From assembly GCF_000222685.1 (NCBI RefSeq), contig NZ_AFWJ01000300.1:1-64000 (forward strand): a stretch of DNA of 64,000 bases, written 5' to 3'. The notes under the pieces are model-generated. The model was given only the letters and a program-made list of their open reading frames with translations. It searched no databases and was not told the DNA's origin. The first letter of the stretch is position 1, and each line of letters begins with the position of its first letter. A program made the translations under genes and the position numbers. This document shows, piece after piece, positions 8,981-19,025 of the stretch. The stretch is from Vibrio nigripulchritudo ATCC 27043. GTDB taxonomy: Bacteria > Pseudomonadota > Gammaproteobacteria > Enterobacterales > Vibrionaceae.

Positions 8981-10717
8981 GTGGCTGAAGATAAATCGAC
9001 AGATCTCGCAGTATCCGATGGTGGCGCAGTTGCCGTAGGAAGTGACCTGGATAACGAGAGTCAAAACCTAGACTTAGATGAGCAAAGCTCCTCGAAGTTC
9101 GATATGTCAATGGGTGATCTTGACCTGTTGCGTCAGGTGGTTTTGGTTGTCGCGATTTCGATATGTGTAGCATTGATTGTAATGGTGTTCTTTTGGGTAC
9201 GAGAGCCGGAGCTTCGCCCATTAGGTTCTTATGAAACCGAAGAGCTGATTCCAGTTCTTGATTATCTCGATCAACAGAAAATTGACTATAAGCTAGATGG
9301 CAACACCATTCGTGTGCCTGTCAGTGAATACAGCAACATCAAACTGAATATGACCCGCGCTGGACTGAATCAACCCGATCCAGCAGGTGACGACATTCTT
9401 CTTCAGGACATGGGCTTCGGCGTTTCTCAGCGTCTGGAGCAGGAGCGCCTGAAATTAAGCCGTGAAAGACAGCTAGGCAAAGCCATTGAGCAAATGCGTC
9501 AGGTGCGTAAAGCTCAGGTATTGTTGGCACTACCAAAACAAAGCGTGTTTGTTCGCCATAATCAGGAAGCTTCTGCCACCGTATTTTTGACGCTGGCAAC
9601 AGGCAACTCGCTCAAACAAGAAGAAGTCGATTCGATTGTCGACATGGTATCGAGCGCCGTACCGGGCATGAAACCTACCCGTGTAACCGTTACTGACCAG
9701 CACGGAAGGTTACTCAGCTCTGGCTCACAAGACCCTATGGCGACGGCGCGTCGTAAAGAACATGAGTTAGAGAGAAAACAAGAGCAGGCGTTGCGTGAAA
9801 AAATTGACTCAGTTCTTATCCCGATTTTAGGTATCGGCAATTACACCTCTCAGGTCGACATTGAACTGGATTTCAGCGCGGTTGAGCAGACTCGTAAACG
9901 TTTTGACCCGAATACTCCAGCCACTCGAAGTGAATACACACTAGAAGACTACAACAACGGTAATGTGGTCGCAGGTGTACCGGGTGCGTTGTCTAACCAG
10001 CCTCCTGCCGATGCGTCTATTCCACAAGATGTGAAGCAGATGAAAGATGGTTCCCTGATGGGACAAGGCTCAGTACACAAAGAAGCGACACGTAACTTTG
10101 AGCTGGATACCACCATTAGCCATGAACGTCGTCAGACTGGTGTGATTAATCGTCAGACTGTTTCCGTTGCCATTCGCCATAAGCCTATTGTTAACGCTGA
10201 AACAGGTGATGTGACCTATCAACCTCTTGCTCAGGCAGAAATTGATGCTATCAGGAGTGTCTTGGTGGGTGCGGTTGGTTTCAATGAAGTGCGTGGTGAC
10301 TTGCTGAACGTTCTCAGTGTTAAATTTGCAGAGCCTGAAGCCGAAGTTGCCTTGGATGTGCCAATCTGGGAGCACCCGAACTTCAACGACTGGATTCGCT
10401 GGCTGGCAAGTGCTCTGGTTATCATCGCAATCATTCTGATTCTGGTTCGTCCGGCGATGAAGAAACTTATCAACCCTCATTCGGAAGAAGACGAGGACTC
10501 AGAATTTGGTGCCGATGGACTTCCACTATCGGCGGATGGCGATACCAGTTTGATTGGTAGCGACATTGATGCAGGCGACTCGTTTGAGTTTGGATCCGGT
10601 ATTGATTTACCTAACCTGCATAAAGACGAAGATGTGTTAAAAGCGGTGCGTGCACTGGTAGCAAACGAACCAGAACTGGCAGCACAAGTAGTGAAGAATT
10701 GGGTGGCAGATGGCTAA
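8981..10717 (+). CDS. fliF: Flagellar MS-ring protein FliF
   Basis: Forms the membrane-embedded MS ring that houses the export gate and carries FliG. The protein is 578 aa with a GTG start: one N-terminal membrane segment (about 45-70), the YscJ/FliF ring-building domains (about 75-290), a proline/serine-rich loop (about 300-370), a second membrane segment (about 470-490, ALVIIAIILILVRPAM), and a cytoplasmic acidic tail that binds FliG. It overlaps the fliG start by 8 bases, consistent with translational coupling. Confidence 0.96.
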   Translation: MAEDKSTDLAVSDGGAVAVGSDLDNESQNLDLDEQSSSKFDMSMGDLDLLRQVVLVVAISICVALIVMVFFWVREPELRPLGSYETEELIPVLDYLDQQKIDYKLDGNTIRVPVSEYSNIKLNMTRAGLNQPDPAGDDILLQDMGFGVSQRLEQERLKLSRERQLGKAIEQMRQVRKAQVLLALPKQSVFVRHNQEASATVFLTLATGNSLKQEEVDSIVDMVSSAVPGMKPTRVTVTDQHGRLLSSGSQDPMATARRKEHELERKQEQALREKIDSVLIPILGIGNYTSQVDIELDFSAVEQTRKRFDPNTPATRSEYTLEDYNNGNVVAGVPGALSNQPPADASIPQDVKQMKDGSLMGQGSVHKEATRNFELDTTISHERRQTGVINRQTVSVAIRHKPIVNAETGDVTYQPLAQAEIDAIRSVLVGAVGFNEVRGDLLNVLSVKFAEPEAEVALDVPIWEHPNFNDWIRWLASALVIIAIILILVRPAMKKLINPHSEEDEDSEFGADGLPLSADGDTSLIGSDIDAGDSFEFGSGIDLPNLHKDEDVLKAVRALVANEPELAAQVVKNWVADG

Positions 10718-11762
10718 CGACGTTGCAACAACAGAAGACGGTGGCGAGAAAGGTTCAGAGATCGATATTGGCTCGATTCCCGGTGAGGAAAGAGCAGCAA
10801 TATTGCTACTGAGCTTAAGTGAATCTGATGCTGCTGGCATTATCCGACATCTGGAACCTAAGCAGGTACAGCGTGTTGGTAGTGCAATGGCGCGAGCGGC
10901 AGATCTGAACTCAGACAAAGTCAGTGTTGTTCACAGAGCATTTCTCGAAGACATTCAGAAATACACTAACATTGGTATGGGCAGCGAAGACTTTATGCGT
11001 AATGCCCTTGTAGCCGCTCTGGGTGAAGACAAAGCCAACAACCTGGTGGATCAGATTCTATTGGGTACCGGTTCGAAAGGTCTGGACTCACTGAAATGGA
11101 TGGATCCTCGTCAGGTTGCAAGCATCATCATCAACGAGCACCCACAGATTCAAACCATTGTATTGTCTTACTTAGAAGCAGATCAGTCGGCTGAAATTCT
11201 GACTCAGTTTGCCGAACGTGACCGATTGGATTTGGTGATGCGTATTGCCAACCTTGAGGAAGTTCAGCCTTCTGCATTGGCAGAGTTGAACGAAATCATG
11301 GAGAAACAGTTCGCAGGTCAGGCTGGTGCCCAAGCTGCGAAGATTGGTGGTACTAAGGCTGCCGCTGAAATCATGAACTTCATGGATAACAGCATGGAAG
11401 GCATCCTGATGGATCAAATCCGCGAACAGGACGAAGACATGGCAACTCAGATTCAGGATCTGATGTTCGTGTTCGAAAACCTGATGGAAGTGGACGACTC
11501 TGGTATCCAGAAATTGCTGCGCGATATCCCTCAAGATGTGCTTCAACGTGCACTAAAAGGCGCCGACGATGGTTTGCGCGAGAAAGTATTCAAGAACATG
11601 TCGAAACGTGCCGCAGAGATGATGCGCGACGATATGGAAGCCATGGCTCCAGTCAAAGTTTCCGATGTGGAAGCAGCTCAGAAAGAAATTCTGGCGATTG
11701 CCCGCCGACTTGCCGACAACGGCGAGATCATGTTGGGTGGTGGCGCAGACGAATTCCTATAA
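10710..11762 (+). CDS. fliG: Flagellar motor switch protein FliG
   Basis: C-ring component at the rotor-stator interface. The protein is 350 aa. The N-terminal FliF-binding domain (after a roughly 25-residue leader, AAILLLSLSESDAAGIIRHLEPKQV), middle domain with the EHPQ motif (INEHPQIQTIVLSYL) and the C-terminal torque domain (about 250-345) with charged helix residues (DDLMFVFENLMEVDD, DGLREKVFKNMSKRAAEM) are all present. It follows fliF with an 8-base overlap. Confidence 0.96.
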   Translation: MANDVATTEDGGEKGSEIDIGSIPGEERAAILLLSLSESDAAGIIRHLEPKQVQRVGSAMARAADLNSDKVSVVHRAFLEDIQKYTNIGMGSEDFMRNALVAALGEDKANNLVDQILLGTGSKGLDSLKWMDPRQVASIIINEHPQIQTIVLSYLEADQSAEILTQFAERDRLDLVMRIANLEEVQPSALAELNEIMEKQFAGQAGAQAAKIGGTKAAAEIMNFMDNSMEGILMDQIREQDEDMATQIQDLMFVFENLMEVDDSGIQKLLRDIPQDVLQRALKGADDGLREKVFKNMSKRAAEMMRDDMEAMAPVKVSDVEAAQKEILAIARRLADNGEIMLGGGADEFL

Positions 11763-11764
11763 CC

Positions 11765-11794
11765 TCAAGCGCTCCTATAGTGAGCGCTGCTTGA
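11765..11794 (+). other. Hairpin in the fliG-fliH gap
   Basis: TCAAGCGCTC pairs with the following GAGCG...CTTGA with a 3-base bulge and a 7-base loop. There is no T-tract, so it is not an intrinsic terminator. It is most likely an mRNA processing or stability structure inside the operon. This is inference only. Confidence 0.4.
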
Positions 11795-11815
11795 TCATTT
11801 CAAATAGGTAGTGTG

Positions 11816-12616
11816 ATGTCATTAGAACGTAAACGCGGATTTTTAAGACCCGAAGAAGATGACATGATCCAGGATGCTGAAACCTGGGGGCTGCCGGACT
11901 ACACCGAGGATGCCGCCGCCAATGCTAAAGAAACGGCGCTGAATTATGACCCGTCCTGGATGCCTAACTTCGAAACCCCAGAAGCCGAAGAACCCGTTGA
12001 ACTTACCGAAGAACAGATCGAAGCAATCAAACAATCCGCCTATCAGGAAGGTTTAGCCCAAGGGCAAGAAGCTGGCTATCAAGAAGGGTTCGAAAAAGGA
12101 AAAGAAGAAGGGTTTACTGCTGGTCACCAGGAAGGGACGGAACTGGGTAAGCAGGAAGGTGTTGAAGCCGGTCAATCCTATATTCAAGAGCAAGTGAACC
12201 ACTTTATGACACTTGCCAGTCAATTCGCCCAGCCTCTGGAACTGATGAACGCTCAGGTAGAAAAACAGCTGGTGGACATGGTTCTCACTATGGTGAAAGA
12301 GGTCGTTCACGTTGAAGTGCAGACTAACCCACAGGTGATTTTAGATACTGTGCGCCAGAGCGTTGAAGCTCTGCCGATCGCGGGTCACGCCATTACGATT
12401 AAACTGAACCCTGAAGATTTGACCATTGTGCAGGCGTCATACGGTGAAGAGGAACTTCAGAATCGTAGCTGGACGCTTTCTAGCGAGCCGTCTCTTAACC
12501 GAGGTGATGTTCATATCGAAGCGGGTGAATCCAGCGTAAGCTTCAAAATGGAAGAGCGAATTCGTTCTGTTATCCAGTCATTTTGTGGCGTCAATCGTCA
12601 TCAGGAGCAACTCTGA
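11816..12616 (+). CDS. fliH: Flagellar export ATPase regulator FliH
   Basis: Peripheral stator-like subunit that binds FliI and docks it to the C-ring and export gate. The protein is 266 aa from this ATG (a GTG one codon earlier is possible). The middle carries the typical FliH glycine-repeat helix, with repeated QEG..xG and EG-type steps (about 75-125: [16 protein letters not shown]), followed by the conserved C-terminal domain (about 140-260). Its stop overlaps the fliI start in TGATG. Confidence 0.93.
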   Translation: MSLERKRGFLRPEEDDMIQDAETWGLPDYTEDAAANAKETALNYDPSWMPNFETPEAEEPVELTEEQIEAIKQSAYQEGLAQGQEAGYQEGFEKGKEEGFTAGHQEGTELGKQEGVEAGQSYIQEQVNHFMTLASQFAQPLELMNAQVEKQLVDMVLTMVKEVVHVEVQTNPQVILDTVRQSVEALPIAGHAITIKLNPEDLTIVQASYGEEELQNRSWTLSSEPSLNRGDVHIEAGESSVSFKMEERIRSVIQSFCGVNRHQEQL

Positions 12617-13938
12617 TGCTGGCGCTTGAAGAAAGACTTTCCAACTACAAAATACAGGGTTTAACAACCAAAGCCATTGCCTCTGGCAAGTTGGTGAGAG
12701 TAGTTGGCTTAACGCTTGAAGCGACTGGGTGTAAAGCGCCAATAGGTAGCCTCTGCAAAGTCGAAACACTCAGTGGTGAAATGGAAGCCGAAGTGGTCGG
12801 GTTTTCTGGCGACAATCTTTATCTTATGCCCAGTGAGCAGATTACGGGTGTACTGCCGGGCGCAAAAGTAACGCCAATCACCAGTGACAGCGGTCTTCCA
12901 GTCGGTATGGAACTGCTCGGCCGAGTCATCGACGGAGTGGGTAATCCGCTTGATGGGCTTGGCGACATCTATACAGAAAAGAAAGCATCATTTACTGGTC
13001 AGCCTATTAACCCGTTAGCGAGAAAACCGATTTCTGAGCCTCTGGATGTGGGGCTAAAAGCCGTTAACGGACTGCTAACGGTAGGTAAAGGTCAGCGTAT
13101 CGGGCTTTTTGCCGGTTCAGGTGTAGGTAAATCGGTCACTCTAGGCATGATGACCCGAGGAACCACGGCGCAGGTTGTCGTGGTTGGACTTATCGGTGAG
13201 CGTGGACGAGAAGTTAAAGAATTCATTGAAGAGATATTGGGTAAAGAAGGTCGGCAACGTTCGGTAGTGGTCGCAGCACCTGCGGACTCTTCCCCTTTGA
13301 TGCGTTTAAAGGGCTGCCAGACTGCCTTGACCATCGCAGAATATTTCCGCGATCAAGGGCTGGATGTACTCCTTCTGATGGATTCGTTGACGCGCTTTGC
13401 TCAGGCACAGCGTGAGATTGCATTATCGGTCGGTGAGCCACCAGCAACCAAAGGTTATCCACCTTCGGTATTTGCCAAGTTACCAGCGTTGGTTGAGCGT
13501 GCAGGTAACGGCGATGAAAATCAGGGTTCGATTACCGCATTCTTTACCGTATTGACCGAAGGGGACGATCTTCAAGATCCGATCGCAGATGCTTCGCGAG
13601 CCATTTTGGATGGTCACATCGTACTTTCCCGTGAGCTTGCGGACGCAGGTCATTATCCCGCAATAGATGTGGAAAAATCGGTCAGTCGTGTCATGCCTCA
13701 AATCACTACTGATGAACATATGATGATGGCAAAAGCCGTTCGTCAGGTGCTGTCTGTGTGCCGTAAGAATCAGGATTTGGTGTCCATCGGGGCTTATAAA
13801 CCGGGAACCGATCCGGCAATCGATACCGCATTTACACTCAAACCTAAACTGGATGAATATTCCCAGCAAGGTATGGGTGAAGCAGTACCATACGATATGT
13901 GTGTGAACATGCTGCGTAACATATTGCAACCGTCATAG
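12616..13938 (+). CDS. fliI: Flagellum-specific ATPase FliI
   Basis: Type III export ATPase related to F1-beta. The 440-aa form starts at the ATG overlapping the fliH stop. Visible motifs are Walker [12 protein letters not shown] (about 163-173), the Walker B region [20 protein letters not shown] (family motif, key Asp in LLMDS), and [14 protein letters not shown] typical of FliI/YscN. The C-terminal region ends with the usual helical domain. The partners FliH and FliJ flank it. Confidence 0.96.
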   Translation: MLALEERLSNYKIQGLTTKAIASGKLVRVVGLTLEATGCKAPIGSLCKVETLSGEMEAEVVGFSGDNLYLMPSEQITGVLPGAKVTPITSDSGLPVGMELLGRVIDGVGNPLDGLGDIYTEKKASFTGQPINPLARKPISEPLDVGLKAVNGLLTVGKGQRIGLFAGSGVGKSVTLGMMTRGTTAQVVVVGLIGERGREVKEFIEEILGKEGRQRSVVVAAPADSSPLMRLKGCQTALTIAEYFRDQGLDVLLLMDSLTRFAQAQREIALSVGEPPATKGYPPSVFAKLPALVERAGNGDENQGSITAFFTVLTEGDDLQDPIADASRAILDGHIVLSRELADAGHYPAIDVEKSVSRVMPQITTDEHMMMAKAVRQVLSVCRKNQDLVSIGAYKPGTDPAIDTAFTLKPKLDEYSQQGMGEAVPYDMCVNMLRNILQPS

Positions 13939-13952
13939 TCAGAGGAATTTAG

Positions 13953-14396
13953 GTGGAAAACGCGCTGGAATTTTTGCTCGATCAAGCGAAAGAAAAAGAG
14001 TCACAGGCAGTGCTGGCTCTGAACAAAGCGCGTGCAGAGCTCGATGACTATTACAAGCAGGTAGAACAGATTGAAAAGTACCGTCTGGACTACTGCAATC
14101 AGTTAGTTGAGAGAGGAAAAGGTGGGCTGACGGCTAGCCAATATGGTCACCTTAACCGCTTTTTAACTCAGCTAGATGAAACCTTAGCGAAACAAAAAGC
14201 CGCAGAAGAGCACTTTGTTACTCAAGTAACCAATTGCGAAGAGCATTGGCTGGATCAGCGCAAGAATCGTCGTTCTTACGAATGGATGATTGAGAAAAAA
14301 GCCAACGACAAACGTATCCAGCAAGAAAAAATCGAGCAAAGACAAATGGATGAATTTTCTACTTTGCAGTTCGCTCGTAACAAACGTTCGTTTTAG
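13953..14396 (+). CDS. fliJ: Flagellar export chaperone FliJ
   Basis: Protein of 147 aa with a GTG start (VENALEFLL) and a long antiparallel coiled-coil pattern over almost its whole length, rich in Lys, Glu and Gln. FliJ is the stalk of the FliI hexamer and helps chaperone turnover. It lies 14 bases after fliI and ends the fliEFGHIJ run; the next gene has its own sigma-54 promoter. Confidence 0.9.
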   Translation: MENALEFLLDQAKEKESQAVLALNKARAELDDYYKQVEQIEKYRLDYCNQLVERGKGGLTASQYGHLNRFLTQLDETLAKQKAAEEHFVTQVTNCEEHWLDQRKNRRSYEWMIEKKANDKRIQQEKIEQRQMDEFSTLQFARNKRSF

Positions 14397-14414
14397 TCCG
14401 ATATATATTCAAAT

Positions 14415-14430
14415 TGGCTCACTTCTTGCA
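14415..14430 (+). promoter_or_regulatory. Sigma-54 promoter upstream of fliK
   Basis: TGGCTCACTTCTTGCA keeps the GG/GC pair with correct 10-base spacing and the strong TTGCA -12 element. It lies 19 bases after the fliJ stop and about 100 bases before fliK. It predicts that fliKLMNOPQR-flhB can be transcribed independently of fliE. Confidence 0.75.
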
Positions 14431-14532
14431 AACTTTCTGAAATATAGAGACTGAATTGAATCGCGTGAAGTCGTCTGTTAATCGTTATGCGATTGGTCAC
14501 AAGGGTGTGATCAATGCTTTGAGAGTGTGTTT

Positions 14533-16605
14533 ATGAGCCAAAATCCTCTGTCAGTGAACGAATCAGGAAGCAAGTCCTTCTTATTCGGAAAGTCTACTCA
14601 ATCTGCTGATTCCAAAGAAGAAAGTGAATCAGGTGGTTTTCTGAGTGCGCTAAAGTCTGTGTTTTCGTCTGAATCGGAATCAACCAAGAGCGTTAAAAAA
14701 GCAACGGCGGAAGAGGTTGAAGAAGGCAGTAAGTCAGCCAGTGTAAAAGGTGAAGGCGAAGCTGAGGCTGAAGCAGGCGACACGGCAAAAGTTGTCGCTG
14801 GAACGGCAGGAGCAACAGAAGGAGAAGAATCTGTTGACCAACTGCTGTCGGCTGAGGAAGAGGCTGTAAGCGAAAGCACCGGCACAAAAAACGCGAAGAA
14901 ACAGAACGTTGACCAGGCAATGACAGAGGGAAATCAACTGCTTGGAAGACTGGATGAAGCCAATAAAACACTCCAGACAAAATCCGCTGAGGTTAAACCA
15001 AATCAAGGTCCATCACTAGATAACGAAGGCAATCCATTGCCACAGGCTGCAGCAGGCGCCGTCGTTGCGAGCCAATTATCGAAAGGCGAAGTTAGTGAGC
15101 AGGCTATTTCTGAAGCCAAAGCTAAGTATTTACAATCATCTACTAATGAAATGACGCCTGCTCAGGGGGTATCTGCTGGGGCGACTTCGGCTCTGATTAC
15201 AGAATCCGATATTCCTAGCGATGGAGAAGCCGTTGCGTCCGATGATTCTGGTAATCAGGCTGCATTACTTGCCGGAGGTGCAATCGCAGCTTCTCAGTCT
15301 GTTAATGCAAGCCAAACCCAAGTACCTTCAGAGATTGATACCAGTAAGATGAATGCCCAAGAATTGGCGGAAGTTGAAGCTGCCTTGGCATCGGCAGGTG
15401 TCGTAGGTACGGGCGCTGCGATGATGGCTGCTCAAGACAGCAGCTCTGACATCAAACATGCGACTCATGCACCCAAAGACGCTCAAATTGACTGGTCTCA
15501 GGGAAATTTACAGAACACAACCGTTGATCAGGAAACCCAGTTAGCCACAACGTTTAAAGATGGTCAGGCAATGCCTTTGAAAGGCACGGAAGCTGCCGCA
15601 GTCGGAGCGGGCGTGTCCGCTACGCAAGCCGTTAATGGGACAGGATTTGAAGGTCAACCGCTGACAGCAGCAGAACAGGCAGATGTGCAGTTCGCTGAGC
15701 CTATGTGGGCTACCTCATCCTCCGAAATGGGTAAAGCAGAGCTTCAGGCAGTGAAAGGAACGTCTGAAGCGGCGACTAGCGCTAAAATGGCGTCCAGTGC
15801 GGCTCTAACTGCACACCTGACAAACCCTACAACCGCTCCATTACCTGCCGATAAAATGACAGCTGCCGCCGCAACTCAGGTAATGCCTCAGGAATTAACA
15901 GCAGCCGCAATGAATCAGCAGGTTGCTGCCCAAGCCATGACTGCCGGAGCGGCAACACAGGCAAGTAACGCTGCCGCTGCGTCTGCTGCCAGCAGTGCAG
16001 CGATATTCGGAGCTACAAAACTGGCAAAAGGGAATGAGCAACCGGGTGGTGAGAAATCAGATTTTTCCCAGCAGCTGGCTGGTGTCGCTGCAACACAAGG
16101 TCTAACCGGAGCCCAGGCTAAGGCAGATGCTCAGGCTGCAGCATCCGTGCAGCAATCACCACTTCAGTTATCGCGTGATGGCAGTGCTGCCGGTGATCAA
16201 CTGGCAGAGCGTGTGCAGATGATGATGTCCAAAAACCTGAAAAACGTGGACATTCGATTAGATCCGCCTGAATTAGGTCGAATGCAAATTCGCATGACCA
16301 TGAACAACGACATTGCTTCTGTGCAATTTACCGTCGCTAACCAACAAACCCGAGATATTGTTGAACAAGCAATGCCCAGATTGAGAGAAATGTTGTCTCA
16401 ACAAGGTTTACAGCTTGCAGATACGTCCGTTCAGCAGCAAAATGCAGGACAACAGCAACAAAGTCAGTATGTTGCGGGACAAGGTTCCGGTAAGGGGAAA
16501 GGCGACGGCAGCTTAAGTGGCGAATCGGGCTCAGAGGGTGACGAATCGCTCGAAGTTAACGTTGATGTGAAACCAAACCGTGATGGAATCAGTTTTTACG
16601 CTTAA
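14533..16605 (+). CDS. fliK: Flagellar hook-length control protein FliK
   Basis: Secreted ruler that stops hook growth and switches export specificity through FlhB. From this ATG the protein is 690 aa (an in-frame GTG at 14527 adds two). Residues 1 to about 545 are low complexity, rich in Ala, Ser, Glu and Gln and likely unfolded, as expected for the ruler. The conserved C-terminal Flg_hook domain is at about 560-640 (VDIRLDPPELGRMQIRM...RLREMLSQQGLQLADTSV), followed by a Gly/Ser/Gln tail. The length is high compared with about 400 aa in enterics, due to the Ala-rich middle. Confidence 0.92.
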   Translation: MSQNPLSVNESGSKSFLFGKSTQSADSKEESESGGFLSALKSVFSSESESTKSVKKATAEEVEEGSKSASVKGEGEAEAEAGDTAKVVAGTAGATEGEESVDQLLSAEEEAVSESTGTKNAKKQNVDQAMTEGNQLLGRLDEANKTLQTKSAEVKPNQGPSLDNEGNPLPQAAAGAVVASQLSKGEVSEQAISEAKAKYLQSSTNEMTPAQGVSAGATSALITESDIPSDGEAVASDDSGNQAALLAGGAIAASQSVNASQTQVPSEIDTSKMNAQELAEVEAALASAGVVGTGAAMMAAQDSSSDIKHATHAPKDAQIDWSQGNLQNTTVDQETQLATTFKDGQAMPLKGTEAAAVGAGVSATQAVNGTGFEGQPLTAAEQADVQFAEPMWATSSSEMGKAELQAVKGTSEAATSAKMASSAALTAHLTNPTTAPLPADKMTAAAATQVMPQELTAAAMNQQVAAQAMTAGAATQASNAAAASAASSAAIFGATKLAKGNEQPGGEKSDFSQQLAGVAATQGLTGAQAKADAQAAASVQQSPLQLSRDGSAAGDQLAERVQMMMSKNLKNVDIRLDPPELGRMQIRMTMNNDIASVQFTVANQQTRDIVEQAMPRLREMLSQQGLQLADTSVQQQNAGQQQQSQYVAGQGSGKGKGDGSLSGESGSEGDESLEVNVDVKPNRDGISFYA

Positions 16606-16642
16606 CATTATAACTTAACCACTTAATTAAACTGAGACGTTT

Positions 16643-17137
16643 ATGGCTGAAGAAAATCAAGAAGCAGAAGCACCCAAAGGTAAAAGTAAACTCCTGATCA
16701 TTATCATCGCGGTTGTGGTGTTATTAGCCGGCGGTGGTGGTGCAGCGTTCTTCCTGATGGGTTCTTCTCCAGAAGAGGAATCAGCGGTTGTTGAAGAAGA
16801 GGCGGTTATCACCAATGAGCCTGCTTCATACGTTAACATCCCTCAACCCTTTGTTTTCAACGTAGCGGGAGACAAAAGGGACAGGCTGGTTCAGATAAAA
16901 GTTCAAATCATGGTTCGCGGTGGTGACAATGAGGGAATGGCGAAACACCATACTCCTCTGATTGAAAGCACCTTGCTGGCCACGTTTGGTGTTGCCACGT
17001 CTGAGCAGCTGCGTACGCCAACTGGACGAGTCCAGTTACGTGAACAGGCCACCGATGACATCAAAGCGGCTTTAACTCAGTTGGTAGGTCAGCCAGTGAT
17101 TGAAAAAGTGCTGTTTACCGACTTCGTAATGCAATAG
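16643..17137 (+). CDS. fliL: Flagellar basal body-associated protein FliL
   Basis: Protein of 164 aa with a short Lys-rich cytoplasmic start, one membrane segment (about 17-40, LLIIIIAVVVLLAGGGGAAFFL) and a periplasmic FliL domain (about 55-164). FliL forms rings around stators and supports torque under load. The domain shows PQPFVFNVAGDKRDRLVQIKVQ and the C-terminal VLFTDFVMQ ending. It lies 7 bases before fliM. Confidence 0.94.
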   Translation: MAEENQEAEAPKGKSKLLIIIIAVVVLLAGGGGAAFFLMGSSPEEESAVVEEEAVITNEPASYVNIPQPFVFNVAGDKRDRLVQIKVQIMVRGGDNEGMAKHHTPLIESTLLATFGVATSEQLRTPTGRVQLREQATDDIKAALTQLVGQPVIEKVLFTDFVMQ

Positions 17138-17144
17138 GTACCTT

Positions 17145-18224
17145 GTGACAGACTTATTAAGCCAAGATGAGATAGACGCGTTACTGCATGGCGTAGACGA
17201 TGTAGATGACGGGGATGATGATGATTTAGACGCTGGTGGGGCGGGAGCCGAAAATACCAGCGACTATGACTTCTCATCTCAGGACAGGATTGTTCGTGGT
17301 CGAATGCCGACCCTGGAGCTTATTAACGAGCGCTTTGCCCGGCATTTGCGAATCAGTCTGTTCAATATGCTGCGAAAAACCGCAGAGGTGTCTATCAACG
17401 GCGTACAGATGGTGAAATTTGGCGAATACCAAAACACCCTGTACGTACCAACCAGTTTAAACATGGTGCGCTTCAGACCCTTAAAAGGTACGGCGCTGAT
17501 TACCATGGAAGCTCGGCTGGTTTTCATTTTGGTGGAAAACTTTTTCGGGGGAGACGGTCGATTCCACGCCCGAATTGAGGGTCGTGAATTTACCCCAACC
17601 GAACGCCGAATTATCCAGTTGTTGCTTAAAATCGTGTTTGCCGACTATCAAGAAGCGTGGTCGCCTGTGATGGGTGTGGAATTCGAGTATCTGGATTCTG
17701 AAGTAAACCCAAGCATGGCAAACATCGTAAGCCCGACGGAAGTGATCGTGGTGAGCAGCTTCCATATTGAAGTTGATGGCGGCGGCGGTGACTTCCACGT
17801 GGTGATGCCATATTCCATGGTCGAACCCATTCGTGAACTCCTTGATGCCGGTGTTCAGTCCGACAAGATGGAAACCGACGTTCGTTGGAGTTCGGCACTG
17901 AAAGAAGAAATCATGGATGTACCAGTCAACTTCCGGGTGAATTTACTAGAGAAGGACATTTCGCTACGAGATCTGATGGAGCTGAGACCCGGTGACGTCA
18001 TACCTATCGAAATGCCAGAAAATGCCACCATGTTCGTTGAAGAACTGCCAACCTACCGAGTTAAAATGGGACGCTCTGGCGACAAACTGGCGGTGCAGGT
18101 CTCTGAAAAAATCAAACGACCTGATGTGGTTAAATCCGATTTGGTATTCCTTGGTAACGACATGGAATCTGAACTTGATAGCGATGACGAAATTGAATTA
18201 CTGTCGCAAGAAACAAATGAATAG
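17145..18224 (+). CDS. fliM: Flagellar motor switch protein FliM
   Basis: C-ring protein that receives CheY-P. The protein is 359 aa with a GTG start. The N-terminal CheY-binding peptide LLSQDEIDALLHGV (residues 4-17) is intact. The middle CheC-like domain follows a linker (about 50-230, including the GGxG-type loop VENFFGGDGRF), and the C-terminal SpoA domain is at about 250-330. It is followed 4 bases later by fliN. Confidence 0.96.
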   Translation: MTDLLSQDEIDALLHGVDDVDDGDDDDLDAGGAGAENTSDYDFSSQDRIVRGRMPTLELINERFARHLRISLFNMLRKTAEVSINGVQMVKFGEYQNTLYVPTSLNMVRFRPLKGTALITMEARLVFILVENFFGGDGRFHARIEGREFTPTERRIIQLLLKIVFADYQEAWSPVMGVEFEYLDSEVNPSMANIVSPTEVIVVSSFHIEVDGGGGDFHVVMPYSMVEPIRELLDAGVQSDKMETDVRWSSALKEEIMDVPVNFRVNLLEKDISLRDLMELRPGDVIPIEMPENATMFVEELPTYRVKMGRSGDKLAVQVSEKIKRPDVVKSDLVFLGNDMESELDSDDEIELLSQETNE

Positions 18225-18228
18225 GTGA

Positions 18229-18642
18229 TTGAGTATGGATCCAAATGAAGACCAGAAACTGGCAGACGAATGGGCAGCCGCGTTAGGTGAAGACCCGTTA
18301 GCCGCTGGCGGTGGTGACGATATTGAGGCGGCTCCTCTTGAAGAACTGTCTGATGAACCATCACCTATTTCCGAAGATGAGCGTCGTAAACTCGACACCA
18401 TCATGGACATCCCCGTTACCATTTCAATGGAGGTCGGGCGTTCCCAAATCAGCATTCGTAACTTGTTGCAACTCAACCAGGGTTCAGTTGTGGAACTGGA
18501 TCGGGTTGCAGGTGAATCGTTAGATGTACTGGTAAATGGTACTTTGATCGCACACGGCGAAGTGGTCGTGGTGAACGATAAGTTCGGTATTCGATTGACC
18601 GACGTAATCAGCCAGACAGAACGAATTAAGAAACTAAGGTAA
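18229..18642 (+). CDS. fliN: Flagellar motor switch protein FliN
   Basis: Protein of 137 aa. The N-terminal about 50 residues are acidic and variable, and the C-terminal SpoA domain (about 58-135) has VTISMEVGRSQISIRNLL and GSVVELDRVAGE...DVLVNGTLIAHGEVVVV in the family order. FliN forms the base of the C-ring with FliM and docks the FliH-FliI complex. The start follows the fliM stop by 4 bases. Confidence 0.95.
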   Translation: MSMDPNEDQKLADEWAAALGEDPLAAGGGDDIEAAPLEELSDEPSPISEDERRKLDTIMDIPVTISMEVGRSQISIRNLLQLNQGSVVELDRVAGESLDVLVNGTLIAHGEVVVVNDKFGIRLTDVISQTERIKKLR

Positions 18643-18644
18643 CC

Positions 18645-19025
18645 ATGAAAAAGTCTGTTGGCTGGCTAGTTATGCCTTTTCCTGCGTTTGCTTCCAGTGC
18701 CAGTCAGCTGGATATGGCAGCCACATTCGGCTCTCTGCTGTTTGTTATAGCCATCATCTTTATCTTAGCCTGGGCACTCAAACGAATGCGTTTACCCAGT
18801 ATGATGGGGCAGGACGGGCTTAAGGTGGTTCGTCAGTTACCTGTTGGCACCAAAGAGCGTCTTGTGATTGTTCAGGCAGGGGAAGAGCAATTCCTTGTTG
18901 GAATCACTCAGCATTCGATTAACCTGGTGTCCAAGCTCGAAAAACCGATAGAGGATGCCGAGCCAGTACCTGCGCAATTTGCCCAGCAACTGAGTCAGTT
19001 ATTGAAAAAAGATGAAAAGAAATAA
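18645..19025 (+). CDS. fliO: Flagellar export scaffold protein FliO
   Basis: Protein of 126 aa with one strong membrane segment (about 27-45, [18 protein letters not shown]) and a small cytoplasmic domain (about 55-105) with [17 protein letters not shown] and [13 protein letters not shown]. FliO helps assemble the FliP ring of the export gate. Its last codons overlap the fliP start by 14 bases. Confidence 0.9.
   Translation: MKKSVGWLVMPFPAFASSASQLDMAATFGSLLFVIAIIFILAWALKRMRLPSMMGQDGLKVVRQLPVGTKERLVIVQAGEEQFLVGITQHSINLVSKLEKPIEDAEPVPAQFAQQLSQLLKKDEKK

Noticed and set aside
14533-16200. Ala/Ser/Gln-rich segment of FliK as a novel domain or repeat
   Set aside because: No regular period was found; low complexity in this region is normal for the FliK ruler.
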